From assembly GCF_023078275.1 (NCBI RefSeq), contig NC_062974.1, positions 23,055,119 through 23,119,118 on the forward strand: 64,000 bases of DNA, in the 5' to 3' direction. Below the pieces are notes generated by a model. That model did not search any database and was not told the origin of the DNA. It was given only the letters and a program-made list of their open reading frames with translations. This document shows, in pieces, positions 13,018 through 26,285 of the stretch. The DNA is from Leguminivora glycinivorella. Taxonomy: Eukaryota > Arthropoda > Insecta > Lepidoptera > Tortricidae. How positions within the stretch are numbered: position 1 is the first letter of the stretch; each line of letters opens with the position of its first letter. A program made the translations under genes and the position numbers.

Positions 13018-13252
13018 CACAAAATTAAAATTTTGAAAAACCCCCGACCGCGACCTAGTGGACCGATTTTCATGAAACATGGCTAAGAACACTCCCGACT
13101 AACACAGCTTTCAAATAAAAAAAACTAAATCGAAATCGGTTCATCCGTTCGGGAGCTACGATGCCACAGACAGACTCACACACAGACAGACAAACAGACA
13201 GACAGACACGTCAAACTTATAACACCCCGTCGTTTTTGCGTCGGGGGTTAAA
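13018..13252 (+). repeat. Interspersed LINE/SINE-type repeat with internal (CAGA)n
   Basis: It shares the sequence from CACAAAATTAAAATTTTGAA to the CCCCGTCG...GGGGGTTAAAA end with a second copy at 51220-51748. A short (CAGA)n/(CACA)n tract lies at about 13172-13206. No frame is open. The copies share ends but have no obvious inverted repeats, which fits a retroposed element. Confidence 0.65.
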
Positions 13253-15060
13253 AATGATACTGCTCATATAATATTAAAAAAACAGAAAATAAATACTAAC
13301 CACGATTTTCATCAAATTTATGATTACTTAAAAACATTGTAACATGGGGAACTCTTACCAGTTCCAGTGGCTTCAACCTTGCCGTAACATAACACTGATT
13401 AAATATTAACTGCCATCTGCATCGAAATGACAAAGCTTCAAATGTGTAACCTTGAAAGTAGTGAATAAAGCTATCGTTAATAAAATGGCGTGACATGAGG
13501 AAATCGATAATGCGGAGGGAATTTAGGTGAAGAATATTAATTTATTGTAATGCAGTCATGTCACCACGTGCACCTGCGTTTCATTTCTGTCTATTGTCTG
13601 CTAAACAGTGAGTCATGGAAGCAACCTTTACTCGTATTACGAAAATCTCATTAATTATTGAAACAGTTTTTTACGCCTTAAGTTTAATAATGAAAGCAAA
13701 TGAGTCCATCATATACTTCAAACGAAGTTTTTTTTGTAATTATAATGATATAATGTTTATATCTTCAATATTTTATTTTATATAAACGCCTACACCTGTT
13801 TGGGTTATCAACTACGAAAATAAGATAAAGACTTGTTATTGTATAAATAGTGAATTTAAATAACCCTTTCGATGGCTATTTTAAAGCTGATAGAAATACA
13901 GACAATGACGTGATTCTGGACTTTGTCGCGGCAATGATTGGTAAATGAGGCAAGCAATGAATAATTCATCGACGTTTTCCATCCCAATCCCAGCGCAGTC
14001 AACGCCTTTGTGTCTTAACCAAGTCAATGCATGCAGTTCTTACTCAATCTACAATTTGCCAGCCAAATTCGGAATCTGGTTATTGTATTTTTGAACAAAA
14101 GAATTTCCTCAAAAACAGGTTTGGCAAACACTAAAAACTGGACGAGTTTACTTTCGGCGGATGCTATTTCGGGCGCTGTTATGTTACGACTGTAGAGCGA
14201 TTAAAAATTCCGTGTTTGACGCGGTGCTTTTGTTATTTTATAATGAAAACATAAAACGTCTTTACAAAAGCGGAGATCTTTGTTGCGTCGTCTTTGAATG
14301 CAATGAAGTTGATCTACGCAAACACGCACGTGCGTGAAGACAAAACTGTTGATATCTCCCCTTCTTTGTTTGCGGCTTGTATTTGTCTAAGAACGTTTCC
14401 ACGCTTGTGGACTTTACCTTGTGGATGGACTCTGCGCTGAATTACTGAATTTGAAAGTTTCCTCGTTTTTCTCCAATTTGTCACATTTTAGCAGTTTTCT
14501 TTTTGTTAAACTTTCATGTATTTAGTAAAATTCTGAATTCAATGTTGTCTTGAGATGAGAAGTTATTTTCGGGGATGACTCCTTTAAAAGATGATCTTAG
14601 CGAGTGTTCTTTGTTGCCAAGTCGGTCCGGTTGACTGACACGTGTGAAGCCCGACGTGACGGGTTATATTTGGCAACATTTTGGTAGCTTGCTCGTAAAA
14701 GTCTTCATTCTCATCAATGTTTTTGAAAGAAAACGGTTTGATTCGTCTTTGATTCCACGATTCATCAATTTGTTGTTTTCGGCCTAAGTCTCGTCACTTC
14801 GAAATACTTTCTCCGGTTTCGCCGCTTTATGCTTCAACTTTTTCATGTGGCATGCCACTGAGTACAATTTTGTCAACTAACTTGCGTAATCACTCAAAGA
14901 ATACAAAAACTAGTTTTCGTCTAGTTCCGTTTAGAGAAAGCCGATTTTTTTATTGTCGCCCTGAAGACACGTCGTTGACTTTTAACTATAATCTACTATC
15001 CAGTTGCGAAACCAATTTCTTCTACGGTTGCTATCCGGTATTTTATTACGTGTCACTTAC

Positions 15061-15284
15061 ATGCGTTGCATAATTATCGCGAGGGCGTCAATTTTGGTGG
15101 AAGCCATTGTCAGTGCGGTCGTGTCGTGTGGCCCAGGAGCGTTATTTAATATCGAGAGTTCACCGCCGGACCGGTCGCAATCGATCTGCAGCCGCGCTCA
15201 TTTTCAACGCTCCAATGGGTTCAAGTTTAGCGTCGCGTTGTTCAACTCGTTGACGCGACACGGAATCCGACGGGAGAAAGTCAA
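15061..15284 (+). other. Weak candidate for a further alternative 5' exon of bunched
   Basis: The ATG at 15061 opens 74 codons plus two bases up to a GTACGT donor at 15285. The phase (2) is the one required by the 16213 exon, and the stretch is richer in CpG than its surroundings. The peptide resembles nothing known and the frame stays open past the donor, so chance is a real possibility. Confidence 0.2.
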
Positions 15285-16212
15285 GTACGTTTGTCGTACA
15301 ATGTGCCACATACTACTTCCGATTACACGAATGAGATTGGATCATAATGAGTTAAGTCCGGCAATAGTGGGCAGTCATCGCCTGCACAGTAGCCGTGAAG
15401 TTGGCGCATCGTCATTCGTCACTCGCTCGAGCACGTGGCGCCGTCCGCTTGTTGCACTTGTGACACTTTTAATAACCTCACTGTTCAGTTCCATTGTCTC
15501 GGTATATTGCTAATTACACTTAATTTGCCTATTTAAGCTGTGCTAGTCAGCAGTCGGCCCACTAAACGCTGACTTTGATACTTTGAGTTAGTAACTAAGC
15601 ATCCAACGGATCAAGAACATCATTTTTTCAATTACATTCGTGATCGATAGGGGTTTGTGGGTCAAGTATCAACATCTGTTAATTGACCAGGTTACTGACT
15701 AGATTTCTCTTCTCCTATTACTCAGAATTTACGCGTTTCATTTCATTATAAATTAGTTGTAACTTGTAGTCTCGGCCTTACATTACAAACACGGTTCACG
15801 GGTCGCTTTAGCAATATTTACCATGCCGCCCGAATGTAATCATCCGTAGCGTCGGACGGAAGCTCTCCTGCGAATTAACTCGCAACGCAACCCATTCATT
15901 ATAATCAGCCCATACTACACGGTTCTGGTTAATTCTATTTGCCCTTGCATCACCTCTGATGCGCGACAATGTTTACGATGCTTTCATTTTGTTTTCATTT
16001 GCTGATATTATCCGACCGATAAACCTAAGAGTATTCACGCATTCTTTTGCGATAACAATGATTTGAGCTCGAGTCAACATAAAAACTTAATGGAATGTGT
16101 ATTAAGCGAAACTATCTTGGTATTGGTACCTATATAGCTACATAAATGTTTTGTAAACAACATGAAATTTTAATGATGTTTGGCTATAACAATGTTTTTC
16201 TTTTTGTTACAG

Positions 16213-16264
16213 CGCATCGGGCACCAGCGCGGTGGCCATCGACAACAAGATCGAGCAAGCTATG
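16213..16264 (+). CDS. bun: bunched, common exon encoding the first half of the TSC box
   Basis: A TTGTTACAG acceptor opens a 52-nt exon that enters in phase 2 and leaves in phase 0 at a GTATGT donor. It encodes ASGTSAVAIDNKIEQAM, the hallmark start of the TSC box, which continues in the exon at 26286 with DLVKSHLMFAVREEVE. The 10-kb intron that follows contains a further promoter and start exon (25691), whose product omits this segment. Confidence 0.92.
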
Positions 16265-19200
16265 GTATGTATCTATTATCGTAATGAAACTTGTTCTCTT
16301 TATGCTTGCCGGCTATTCAAGTTCACCAGGAAAATATTTCTTCTTAAGCTTCGTCAAATGGCCTTATAAGGTCACGCCACATGTGATCACTATAGCATTT
16401 TCAATTCAGTACTTCAGGTTGTAATGCGAATTATCTGGCCTACGTGCGTCGTTAGCAAACCCTTTTTCTTTTGCCGCCGACCATTATCATAATTGACCAT
16501 AAATGAAGGAAATCACACGCAATAAATGTCTATAAGAACAGCGAGCGGCCACAATGACAAATGGAATCCATTAGCGATGTTACTATCCGGGCTGCTGTGC
16601 TACTTTATGCAACGCAAATCATTCAAATCGTCGAAGATTCTCTCCCGTCCATTAAGGAAATAGCATGTCTCACTAATGCCGAATGACCGTCTAAGGCGAC
16701 ATATCATTTACGAGTAATGTGCTTCTTTCTACTGAGAACCTAAGGTAAGAAAGATAGGACGTCTAGTAGAAAGCATGTGCTGAATACTTCGATAACAATG
16801 TATTGCAGTAGCACTCGGTGCCATGTCAGTCGGCCGCGAGGGTTCCGCTTGCGCTCGATACAAGGGATTCTGGGAAGCCTCGACTGGCTCTAATGGTACC
16901 ATGTCCAATTGCCTGCATAGCCAGTCCACTTTACATGCAGCACCGTGCGACAACGTCTTTCAAACTTTTCTTTCATACGTTATGGAGAGCTTTCCAGAAT
17001 TTTCCATAAACATTCATCACACCCATTCATCTTTATCTGTATTTAACTGTCTTGCGCAAAGTTTCAATCTTCTGAGAGTACCATCCGTGTTCGCAATAGT
17101 GATGGAGCTACATAACATCTTTATTAAAGCGACGCTGGTTAACTCTCTAATGACTTCCTCCGACCAATCCGGGAAATGCCCAGCGTAACGGTACCGTATT
17201 ATTATTAGTTACGCGTCTTTTTGTTTTCACATCCCGATCTGGAGTGTGTATCGTTTCTCAACTTCCCATGAGAAATTCTTGCTCAGTCTAATCGCTGCGA
17301 TTCTCAGCGCTCAGTGTGAGACTGCATTGCAATGTTCCGATCTGAGCTCTTGATTGCATTGTTGCCCCTAGCCCCTAGACTTTTTGTTTTACGCTACTAT
17401 GCATATTCTAATAGGTTGCGTACTGATTTGAGAACTTAAACATATTTTTAATTCAATTAAATAAGCGATTCTTTTTAGTAGGTCAAACGTATTTCAGAAG
17501 TTCGTTATCAACATCCGCAAATACTGCATTATTAGCACTGAGTTTCTCTCCTGTACCCTACATTCGCGTTCGCAATTGAGATTCATCTATGTACGCTATC
17601 GGAGCCTCGCATCCTCTATAATTAGCCGCAGATGGCCTCAAGCGATTGACCTCAATCCCGCCCTAATGCCCACCGCTCAGTATTTTTATCACTATTCACT
17701 CCCTAGTCTCCCTACTCGCAACTACTTACATCATGTTTCTTTAAACTCTTCGCAAAGTTAATTTTAAATGTTGCAAAATGTCTAAATGTTCCATCACGCA
17801 CTTTTGATGTAATCCTTATGGTACGTCTATTTTAAGTAACGGATATTATCTATTAATTGATTACATTTATCATAATTTATTTTTACAATCTGTTGATGAC
17901 TGCAATAATAGAAACGCGATTATTTTACAGATAGGCAATGTATAGATGAACAGATATCAGGTGTACGTGTTATCAGCGCAATATTAGTTTCGTCTTTCTC
18001 GCAAACACTCTCTTTTCGTAATACATATCAAAATAAATCATGCAATACCTAATTTATTTCCTTCGTAGATAAATAACAAGTAATAATTAAATGTTTATTA
18101 ATTTCTTTATCCGGTTAGTTAAAAAAATAATTGTGTAAGAAGTAAACTTACACACACACATCATAAAACAATAACATACGATTTTTCAAAAGTTACAGCG
18201 TACCTGAAATCACAGTTTCAACGAAGGGCATTGAAACGTTTTTTGAACTCTTCTCATTTGTCTTTACCTGCATCCTGCATTATAAGTCACAAAAGCCGCG
18301 GCATCATAATTCGCCCACAACAAAGTGGGCGGCCTTGGAGGACTAAATTTACACCAATTCCACGCTGTCTGTCTGATATTCCGAGGTAGCTGTTTGTTTC
18401 AAAAGACTTTTCGTGTTACATCACTCGAATCATGTTTACTAGCAATGCGTCGTCGCAGGAATCATAGTTCACACCACTGACCCACTTCCATGCATCTGTG
18501 CAAACACAATCTTCTTTGATTCTCTCCACGCGTTCTTTAAATTTAGCGCTTTGAACTTTTATTTTTCGCCGATTACCTTCGGCATTATCAAACACTTGAA
18601 ATTTATAACGGCGTCACTTCACTAGTGTGTCGGAAGTCGGTGTTTGTCTATTGTATGCTACGTGTGGTAATTTTCATTTATTTGAAGCGTCACAGCATAC
18701 TAATTCCCTCATTGTGTACATAATTTGCATGAGTCAGACGTGACCCGTAAGGGCTAACCCGCCAAGAATAGACACGGAAGGAAAGCTGCCCTCGATGTGC
18801 CGCTACAGTGGAGACACGTGCTCTCCAGATAAAGCGACCAAATCAAACATGTCCACCATGGGATTAAGCACTAAAAGACGTAGAGTTTCTTGCAAATCGG
18901 TCGCTTGCCCGATATCGAGATCGAGCGACGAATTATTTGCAACTAAGAGTGACTACGAGAGCGCACGGCACGCGCCAGATCGAAATCGCAGCACGAAGCC
19001 ATTGCGAGCCAGGAAATGCAGCGGGGTTCTTGGAAAACAAATCTCCAACCCTGTAATGAAGCTGTCACGTTCCTACTATTAAGACCTATTCTAGAATTGA
19101 GAATTACAGTTGTCACGATCTAATCCTTTCATTTGTTTTAGCATCTAAGATTACGATCCGTAATAATTTAGGTGCGGCAAATTTATTGTCCAAATTGATA

Positions 19201-19626
19201 AATAGTAAGCATATTCGATCAAAAACAAGATAAAAGGATTTAACAATTATAGAATTTATTCCATTCAAAATCTGTTTGTCAATAATCGGTATTGCATAAA
19301 AGCAAGATAAAAGATGGAAGAGTACTGTCGAAGTAAATACAGATTATTTTTATCGTATCCGTCGAAACCGCCAACGCTCGCTGGGGATTGATAATAACCA
19401 GATTCGCCGTTCGATTTAGTAAACAGGATTTCAAAACATCTCGACCTTCGGTCTTCAAAATAACCTTATCAAGTTATCGTTCATTTAATATATATTTCAA
19501 TAACCACAATCAGTTATCCACGTTGTGATGTCTAACTGGACCAGGCCTTGCTGTACAGGATTTGCTGTATACATACTAATATCATTAATGCTTTATGTTT
19601 ACATTCGTGGACAAAGAAAAGCTGGT

Positions 19627-19676
19627 TCGGTGGCAACGTTTTCTCGATTATTGAATCGAGAAAACGTTGCCACCGA
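19627..19676. repeat. Perfect 23-bp inverted repeat with 4-nt loop
   Basis: Arms 19627-19649 and 19654-19676 are exact reverse complements and are separated only by ATTG. Pairing stops abruptly outside the arms. It would form a very stable hairpin in the bunched pre-mRNA or a cruciform in DNA. At about 50 nt it is short for a pre-microRNA. Confidence 0.9.
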
Positions 19677-22600
19677 CAACGTACATATTGATGTATGAGG
19701 CTCGAAGTTGACGTCATTGCATAATTTGATCTGGAATCTCACGTTGAACCGGTTTTGAAATTGCACTACATAGATACACATTGTTTAGTAGCATATCCGT
19801 ACAATCTGCTGCGGTATATCTGTTCTTAGGATAAACTTTGTCTCTTGAGCCGAGAGAGCATGTAGATATTTTGAACTCGTTGTCCGGCAGATATTATTAT
19901 TCTGGAAGTGTTACTGTTTTCAGGGCTTTCTCTAATACCCGCAAAACCGAACAACAGCTGAGTCATTTACTATCAGCCTGCCTTAGGTACTCTATGATAG
20001 ACCTGAACTAACTTTTATCTGGGTAGTCAAATGTTTTATCTTTACTTATATTAGTCATTTCGTGGTGATCTCAGCCAAGAAGAAACTAGTGAAATCATCT
20101 GCATCATACAGTAATGAGGGTCAGCCAGCGATTCCAGATTGTGGAGTTCGAATGACCTCTAAGAGATTGTGCCTTGTTTGTCTGAACACTGCTATCTTAG
20201 CGATAGCACGCCGACGTCAATACGACATGTTTATTGTTTACCTTTTTAATTTGTTTCCATGATAGGTGAACGTGTAGCACGCAGTACGGATAAGATAGTC
20301 TGACCCGATGTTGTTATTAAAGGATTAGCTTGTTGTTATGACAGCGCCGTGAGCCTTGTTTACTTTCTGTCAGTCGAACTTCCGTCAATTATTACAGGAA
20401 GAGGTAGTTATGTTTTTATATTGGTCTCATCCAGCAACCATAACAAAAACATACATACATGTATAGTTTATAATCCCGGAACTTTAAGAACACAAATAAC
20501 TTAATTGCATCATTTGACATGACGTGCTCTTGTAGGTTGTAGCGGCATTAAATATCCTCGGAACCACAGATGTCATATATACCATAGATCAAGCAAACGT
20601 ATCTACTTAGCGTGTCAAATGAACTCAGTGAAATCCACTGAGTTGTCCGTCTTTACTCGCAGCTTGCAGCTTTCGGGCGTCAATTTTTGTAAGTTGAAGT
20701 CAACCAAAACATAAAAAATGCCTCGTTACGTGATATTCAATTGCAACAACACAAAAATTATGAACAATCAAGAGCCTGAGACATATTTAAAATTACAGAC
20801 AAGAAGCAACTTCAGTACAAAATTTGACACGCTCGGCCCCTATACAAATATATGAATTTGTTTCTTCTATCTAAATTAAGTTCTGTGCTCGGAACGATAT
20901 AAATAATCATCACTCTGTATTTAATATTTGTTTATTTTGTAATTACAATTACAATCGCTAAATTTTTTTTTACGGGAAAATTCTTAGTTTTCTACCAAAT
21001 TTCATTAACCATTCAGTTGATTGTGCACTTTGTGCAGCCGCGTAGCCTAAGTCAATCGCCATCGCCAACACCACTAATAGTAGCCTCCTCTTTTAAAATA
21101 AGTAATATGAAAGTATTCCCGTTTACTGTATACTTTAATTTAGTAGTTTCGTGGAAATAAATGGATATAAAGACTGTATCGTTAAGTATAAACACAACTT
21201 TGAGTAGCCGTATTTATTTTCTATTATATTTTTTTCTTATAACAAGACATGGGCTTAATAAGTCACATAATAAGGTGCGCATTTTGTCCTAGAAACTCGA
21301 CGTGAAGCATGTGGTTTAGACAGTATTGACTTAATCTTCCCAAGTACCAATTACGATTTCGGACAAATGCTACTAGAAAATTCACAAACTGCGTACAAGA
21401 CGATACGATTGCGAAAAAAATTGTACGGTGCGAACCTCAACTACACATGATCCACAAAGCAGAATATCTGGACATAGTCTAGCCACTGTTATTAAAAAAA
21501 AAAGTTTCGGATCTGTGTATGGCGGCCATTTAGAGAATGTGGCATTGCGCTTATGCTAACTTCGACTTTGATGTCGAATTTATCTCTCATACAGTGTTTA
21601 TGTCGATCTGGTTTAGGGACTGTTCAAACACCATGAATGTCTAGTAGACTTTGGCCTATGGCTAATTTTTTATCTGTTTCTCTTATCCTGCTTTCATCAA
21701 AAATTTACGGCAATCCGAAACGTTGCTCAAAAATGCGTTTTTTTTTTAATTATATAAATTCACCGCATTTATTCTGCAAGTGCCCTATTGAACAACCATG
21801 AAGAGGACTCTTAAAGAATATGTTTTGGCAGCATATTAACCTTTGTTTGTTGAAATCGTACTAATGAGTCATTGGAATATTCTCAAAATAAGCCAGATAG
21901 GGGTTGTCCCAAATGTATTTGCTAGACGTTAATGAAAGTACCATAAACTCCCTAAAATAAAATCAATATCAGATCTTCTTATATCAAATAGTGCTTACCA
22001 ATACCTTCATATCATACTCTCGGTATATTGCGTATTTCTTGTGACCGCAACTAAATACGAATACTCTCGGTTGAATCATTTCAATATTGAATATTTTGAA
22101 TTGTAAATTGTAACCGCATGCAAATTATGTCATGAATATTTATAGAATTTATTTTTCAACTAGCACTAGCCAAACAGACCACCTAAGTAAGGTGTGCCGT
22201 TTTGCGATAACAATTTTCCACGTATGTTTTTAAAACCGGTATTTGCTCATATGCCTCTGGGACAACTCTCTTAGTCCTGATACGCAATAACTGCGGCCAA
22301 ATGTCAATTTATGTAATTGTATGAATTTTTATTGTAAATACTCGCATATTTCTGCAGTGCGCTCATTATTTGATCAATACGTATTTGTTCAACGGGTCTT
22401 ATATTAAACTTGAATCACCAATTTGCAACAACTGTTTTACCTTATTTAATCCGATTGTTTTATTTTGTGTCTTACTTTTAAATTGAATTCGTTTCATAAT
22501 TGAACATATGGTGTGCCTATCTATGCCAAACCTTTAAAATGTTATCTAAGGCTTACAAAAACGACGCACTTAAATAATATTTGTGCAACCTGCAGAGCGG

Positions 22601-24017
22601 TGCCAGGCAGACGGGCTCCGCTCGGCAACCGTTGTTTTTTTGTGTGATTTCGACACAACTTTTTACTTTGCTCTACTAGATAAATGATAAAACTTCTATT
22701 TGAAGCCATAGAACACATGAACATTGTATTATTCTAAAACTTTTCAAATAGGATAGGTCGCTTATAAATATTAATTTAAAACTCACAGCTATTTAACATT
22801 CAAGTCAACTATTTAGAATGTACAATAACAAACCATCAATCGCCTACCGAGACTCATCGCCATCCAAATTCGGCTTCCATATATGGTTTTGTTTTGCGTG
22901 CGGGCGCCGCCGACTAGTTTACGCGCTGCTGCTTTAATAACGATGATGTCATTTTATTATAATTAATGCTTACGGCTGCTTCCACTTTGTTTTGAACTCT
23001 TGTTTACGCATTCGATTAACTTGTTTTTTTTTTTTACTTTAAGCGTCTTGTTTGAATCGTTAATCAGGCGGTTCTTCACGATATTTATCTATGACGATGA
23101 TGATATTTATTTATTCTTGTTTACCTGTTGCCTTTTCTTTTCTACGAATTGCGTGTTTTTCCTTTTCTTATATGTAATCTGTATCAGATACATTTAAAGA
23201 TAACTTTTCAAGGTTTATTTAATTATCAAACAATGTAGGCGCTGTGTAATTCGTCTAACTGATCTAACCTAATAATGGAATGAATCCTTTAGGTCGCGAG
23301 TCTTAACCTACCTATACCAATTTACACAATTTGTACCAGTATTTATGAAGTCGGCCTGGTTCTGTCTGGTAATCATTAAAAACATTGCTGCAGGTATTAT
23401 CATTCGCCCTTGTACCAATTATATCATCGCTTACCACGCCTGTTGTTGCAAATATCAGTTCACTGCTCTCTGATAACGCTACGATTTCTAAATATGAAAT
23501 TCACCAGACATATTTTGATACTCCTGTCGCTCTTATCGTAACCCCGTAACATGTTTTTCATGTGCTCTTTCGTTATCAGATTTTACCTACTGACATGAAA
23601 ATGTTTCACGAGACATTATCACTGTTACGTCGTAGTTTAAGCTTTATAAATTGCCACTGATTACCTTTTTTGATGTTAAAGGCTTATTACAGAGTCGAGG
23701 ACTATTTGACAGACAAACATGCATGGCCCGAACCAGAAACTACAAAAAACGAATAGCTGTATAGAGGACACAGTTCAGATAAGAAAGCACATCAAATATT
23801 TTATATTTTATGTTGTGTAGGTAAATTACATATTTAAGATATTGAGATTCATATTATCTTTTTCTTCTTGACAATTTGTCTGAAGAAGAACGACGTATTA
23901 TTAAGCAATAATATAATTTATTGAAATTGATTTCCATAGAGTACCTAGTCTGTTCATATTCTTTGATGAATACTTTTGCATGTTAAATGTATGTTGTTAT
24001 TTAATCAATGTTTTAAG

Positions 24018-24147
24018 TTGCCCGCCGATTGCCGGTCCCATAGTGGCCCCGTCCCAATCTGTCCGTAGGGTTGACGCAGCTTTATTTGACGTTCATATGC
24101 GCATTGTAAATACTTGAAAAATAAATATTTCATTTCATTTCATTTAA
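24018..24147 (+). mobile_element. 3' tail of a LINE ending in (ATTTC)n
   Basis: The segment ends with AAATAAATATTTCATTTCATTTC and a run of the same pentamer, a simple-repeat tail seen on many truncated insect non-LTR elements. No coding part remains. The family is not assigned. Confidence 0.5.
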
Positions 24148-24273
24148 TGAGATCCGGTCAGTTATTTCTATTTATCTAATGAGATCCGGTGTTGATAATT
24201 TAGCACTCGATTCCTTTAATTGAAGACGGTCGGTGCAATTTAGCACTCGATTCCTTTAATTGAAGACGGTCGG
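24145..24273 (+). repeat. Short tandem duplications (14 bp and 37 bp units)
   Basis: TAATGAGATCCGGT occurs twice (near 24145 and 24177). A 37-bp unit beginning AATTTAGCACTCGATTCC occurs at 24197-24233 and 24237-24273 with no visible difference between the copies, suggesting a recent slippage or repair event next to the LINE tail. Confidence 0.85.
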
Positions 24274-25538
24274 CACCCACTCGAACCGCCTCGCTAAAAA
24301 CACCCAGGCTATTTTTATCCAGCTCTAATTATAACCAGGGACCATTCTGTGGTGCATCACAGAAACTTTGAGCCTTGACTTGGATGTACGTCACAAAGTC
24401 TAGATTAGAAAACCAAAATGTGTTTTTCGTATATTTTCAGCGTGGGAGTAATGACCAAATTACCTGAGAAGGAAGCGGCTGCGTGAAACAAATACGTCTC
24501 TCTTACGTACTAGCATGAGGAACCGTGTTCCTCTACCATGTCTATTTACGTTAGTCATTAACGTATAATGATTCTTTTGAATTATGTATGTTATGCGCAA
24601 CTCCTTCATATGTCTATCATTTGATTTAATTTCCCAATTATTACATTTATCAATAAAACATAATACTAGTATAAAGCTATCCGCATTCTTAGTGTCCAGT
24701 GTCCATTCAGTTAATCATCGTTAATGAAACTCAAGTATTTAGCTTTAATTCAATGGAATCCTCCCAGCTCTCCCTCCTCAATAGTTTTGTTTGTAAATAC
24801 TCCTCAAGTTCTCGTTATTCTATTATTATGTAGGTCCCGTCATCATTGAATGAACTGCTTGTTGACAGACATTATTTTCGGGCGCGTTACTCTTAACAAA
24901 TTCTTTATTGGACGCGAAATAACAAGAATTGATTTTAATTGTGGCCATTCGAGAGTCTGTTGTACCTAAAACTTGTAAACAAAACACAATTTTGTAGATG
25001 CGAGGAGAGTTGGAGCGTACGAGAGCAAAGTTGTAGGATATTTCGTTAAATCTAAAAATCCTTTACTGCTATTTAAAACAGAGGAGAATGCATTGTAGAA
25101 TAGAGTAATTATACTTTAGAGTTCAATAAAATTATGAAATTTGATACTATAATATAATATATGTATAGACATAAGTGCATGGTGGAAAATTTACAGAATG
25201 TGAAAATGTAGAGCAACAGTGCACTGACATAATTACGCCTGACATTAAAATGTTTATGCTATTGTTGCATTTGTTATCTGATCGTTTTCCAACTTCGTCT
25301 ACTCGACTCTACCTTGACGTAGGTATGGCTGACAAGGTAGAGTTGAGTAAACGAAATTCCCGGTAAAATTATTTTCTATTAGTCGGCCAAGTTTTTGTTT
25401 ATTATACGACGACCAAAATATGCCTACCTAGTGTGTGAGAAAACAAGAGCTTTGTAATGTGGTATCTTACTCGTTAGTGCGGTGCACAGGCCGCACGGGC
25501 TGCCCGCGTGGTGCTGCGGTGACGTGTGCCGCCGCCAT

Positions 25539-25573
25539 TTTAAATAGGGCGCGCGCGCGATCAGACCATCAGT
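25539..25573 (+). promoter_or_regulatory. bun: Core promoter candidate for bunched exon D
   Basis: TTTAAATA at 25539-25546 is followed 32 bp later by an initiator TCAGT at 25569-25573. GCCGCCATTTT just upstream resembles a YY1/Pho-type site. The surroundings are CpG-rich, and the ATG of exon D is about 120 bp downstream. No transcript evidence is available. Confidence 0.45.
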
Positions 25574-25690
25574 CGCCTGCTGGGACGCGCACGCGCAACT
25601 TCCTATACCTCAAGTATTATCTCGCCCGCGCTCAGCCCCGACGGCTAATATTTACTCTATTTACACTCGTAAATACACAAACCGTTCAAC

Positions 25691-25789
25691 ATGATCGAGG
25701 TAGCCGCCCAACCCAGAGATCTCCTCTACGAAATCAGGCAGAAGGGCACCCAAGATGCCTGCTACGTTGTCGTGCCCAAAACAAAAGTG
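25691..25789 (+). CDS. bun: bunched, alternative 5' coding exon D (skips the first half of the TSC box)
   Basis: An ATG opens exactly 33 codons, ending at a GTACGT donor in phase 0. The last exon at 26286 also begins in phase 0, so the product reads ...VVVPKTKV-DLVKSHLMFAVREE, about 103 residues. It has its own promoter-like sequence and sits only 0.5 kb before the last exon. The head (MIEVAAQPRDLLYEIRQKG and on) is compact and evenly composed. This isoform keeps the leucine zipper but replaces the conserved AIDNKIEQAM part, so partner choice may differ; that is inference. Confidence 0.75.
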
Positions 25790-26285
25790 GTACGTTTCTG
25801 TCTACGCAGTTGCAAAGAATTTCACCCGCGGTTTTTAGTTTTTCCACATTTTTCGTAGTGCGTAACGTTCGTTTTGTGATTGCGTGCGGTCAAGCGATCA
25901 ATCGATTTAGCCTATCGACACCGGTCACCGATGCGTTCACTATATTTTTCGAAATATTTTATTACGATTCTAAATATAACAAATCCTTGTGAACTTGTGA
26001 AATATTTCACTGAGAATACTTAGCCGTGTGTTATTTAAGTAATTTTATTTTAAATTTCATCGTTAACATTGTTTTTTTATCATGAGCCGTATGTCGTGAC
26101 GATCCATATCGTATCGGTGTTTCATATCTATATGTAGATATTTGGAAATAAACAAAAACGTGTTTATTCTTTTCATTACCACATCGGCGCGGAGTAGTCA
26201 ACCGGCCTATACTAGACAAATAAGACTATATACAAGTCGTGTACAGCGGTGCAAGTTATTAAGTTTGGTTTTGGTATTGTTTCAG

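Larger units (their letters stand above)
11680..16212. other. bunched intron
   Basis: The interval holds one interspersed repeat (13018-13252) and a weak candidate exon (15061-15284). Several CACGTG sites occur at 12.3-12.4 kb and 13.5 kb. Nothing else is recognisable. Confidence 0.5.
16265..25690. other. Large bunched intron (up to the last internal promoter)
   Basis: No second gene was recognised on either strand. Contents: a perfect hairpin at 19627-19676, a LINE 3' tail at 24018-24147, short tandem duplications at 24145-24273, and otherwise AT-rich unique sequence. Confidence 0.5.

Noticed and set aside
15004..15513. 169-codon open frame in the bunched intron
   Set aside because: No resemblance to any family and it runs through a good donor site. 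Only the part to 15284 is kept, as a weak exon candidate.
18795..19082. 95-codon frame rich in Ser/Arg
   Set aside because: No domain, no flanking splice logic, no promoter; length is compatible with chance.
19627..19676. pre-microRNA interpretation of the hairpin
   Set aside because: A stem of only 23 bp with a 4-nt loop and no pairing outside is too short for a standard precursor; kept as an unexplained hairpin.
19599..19781. Short - strand frames across the 19.6-kb hairpin
   Set aside because: They merely read through the palindrome.
25435..25992. 185-codon frame around bunched exon D
   Set aside because: It is in a different frame from exon D, spans its promoter and donor, and has no recognisable content; explained by local CpG richness.
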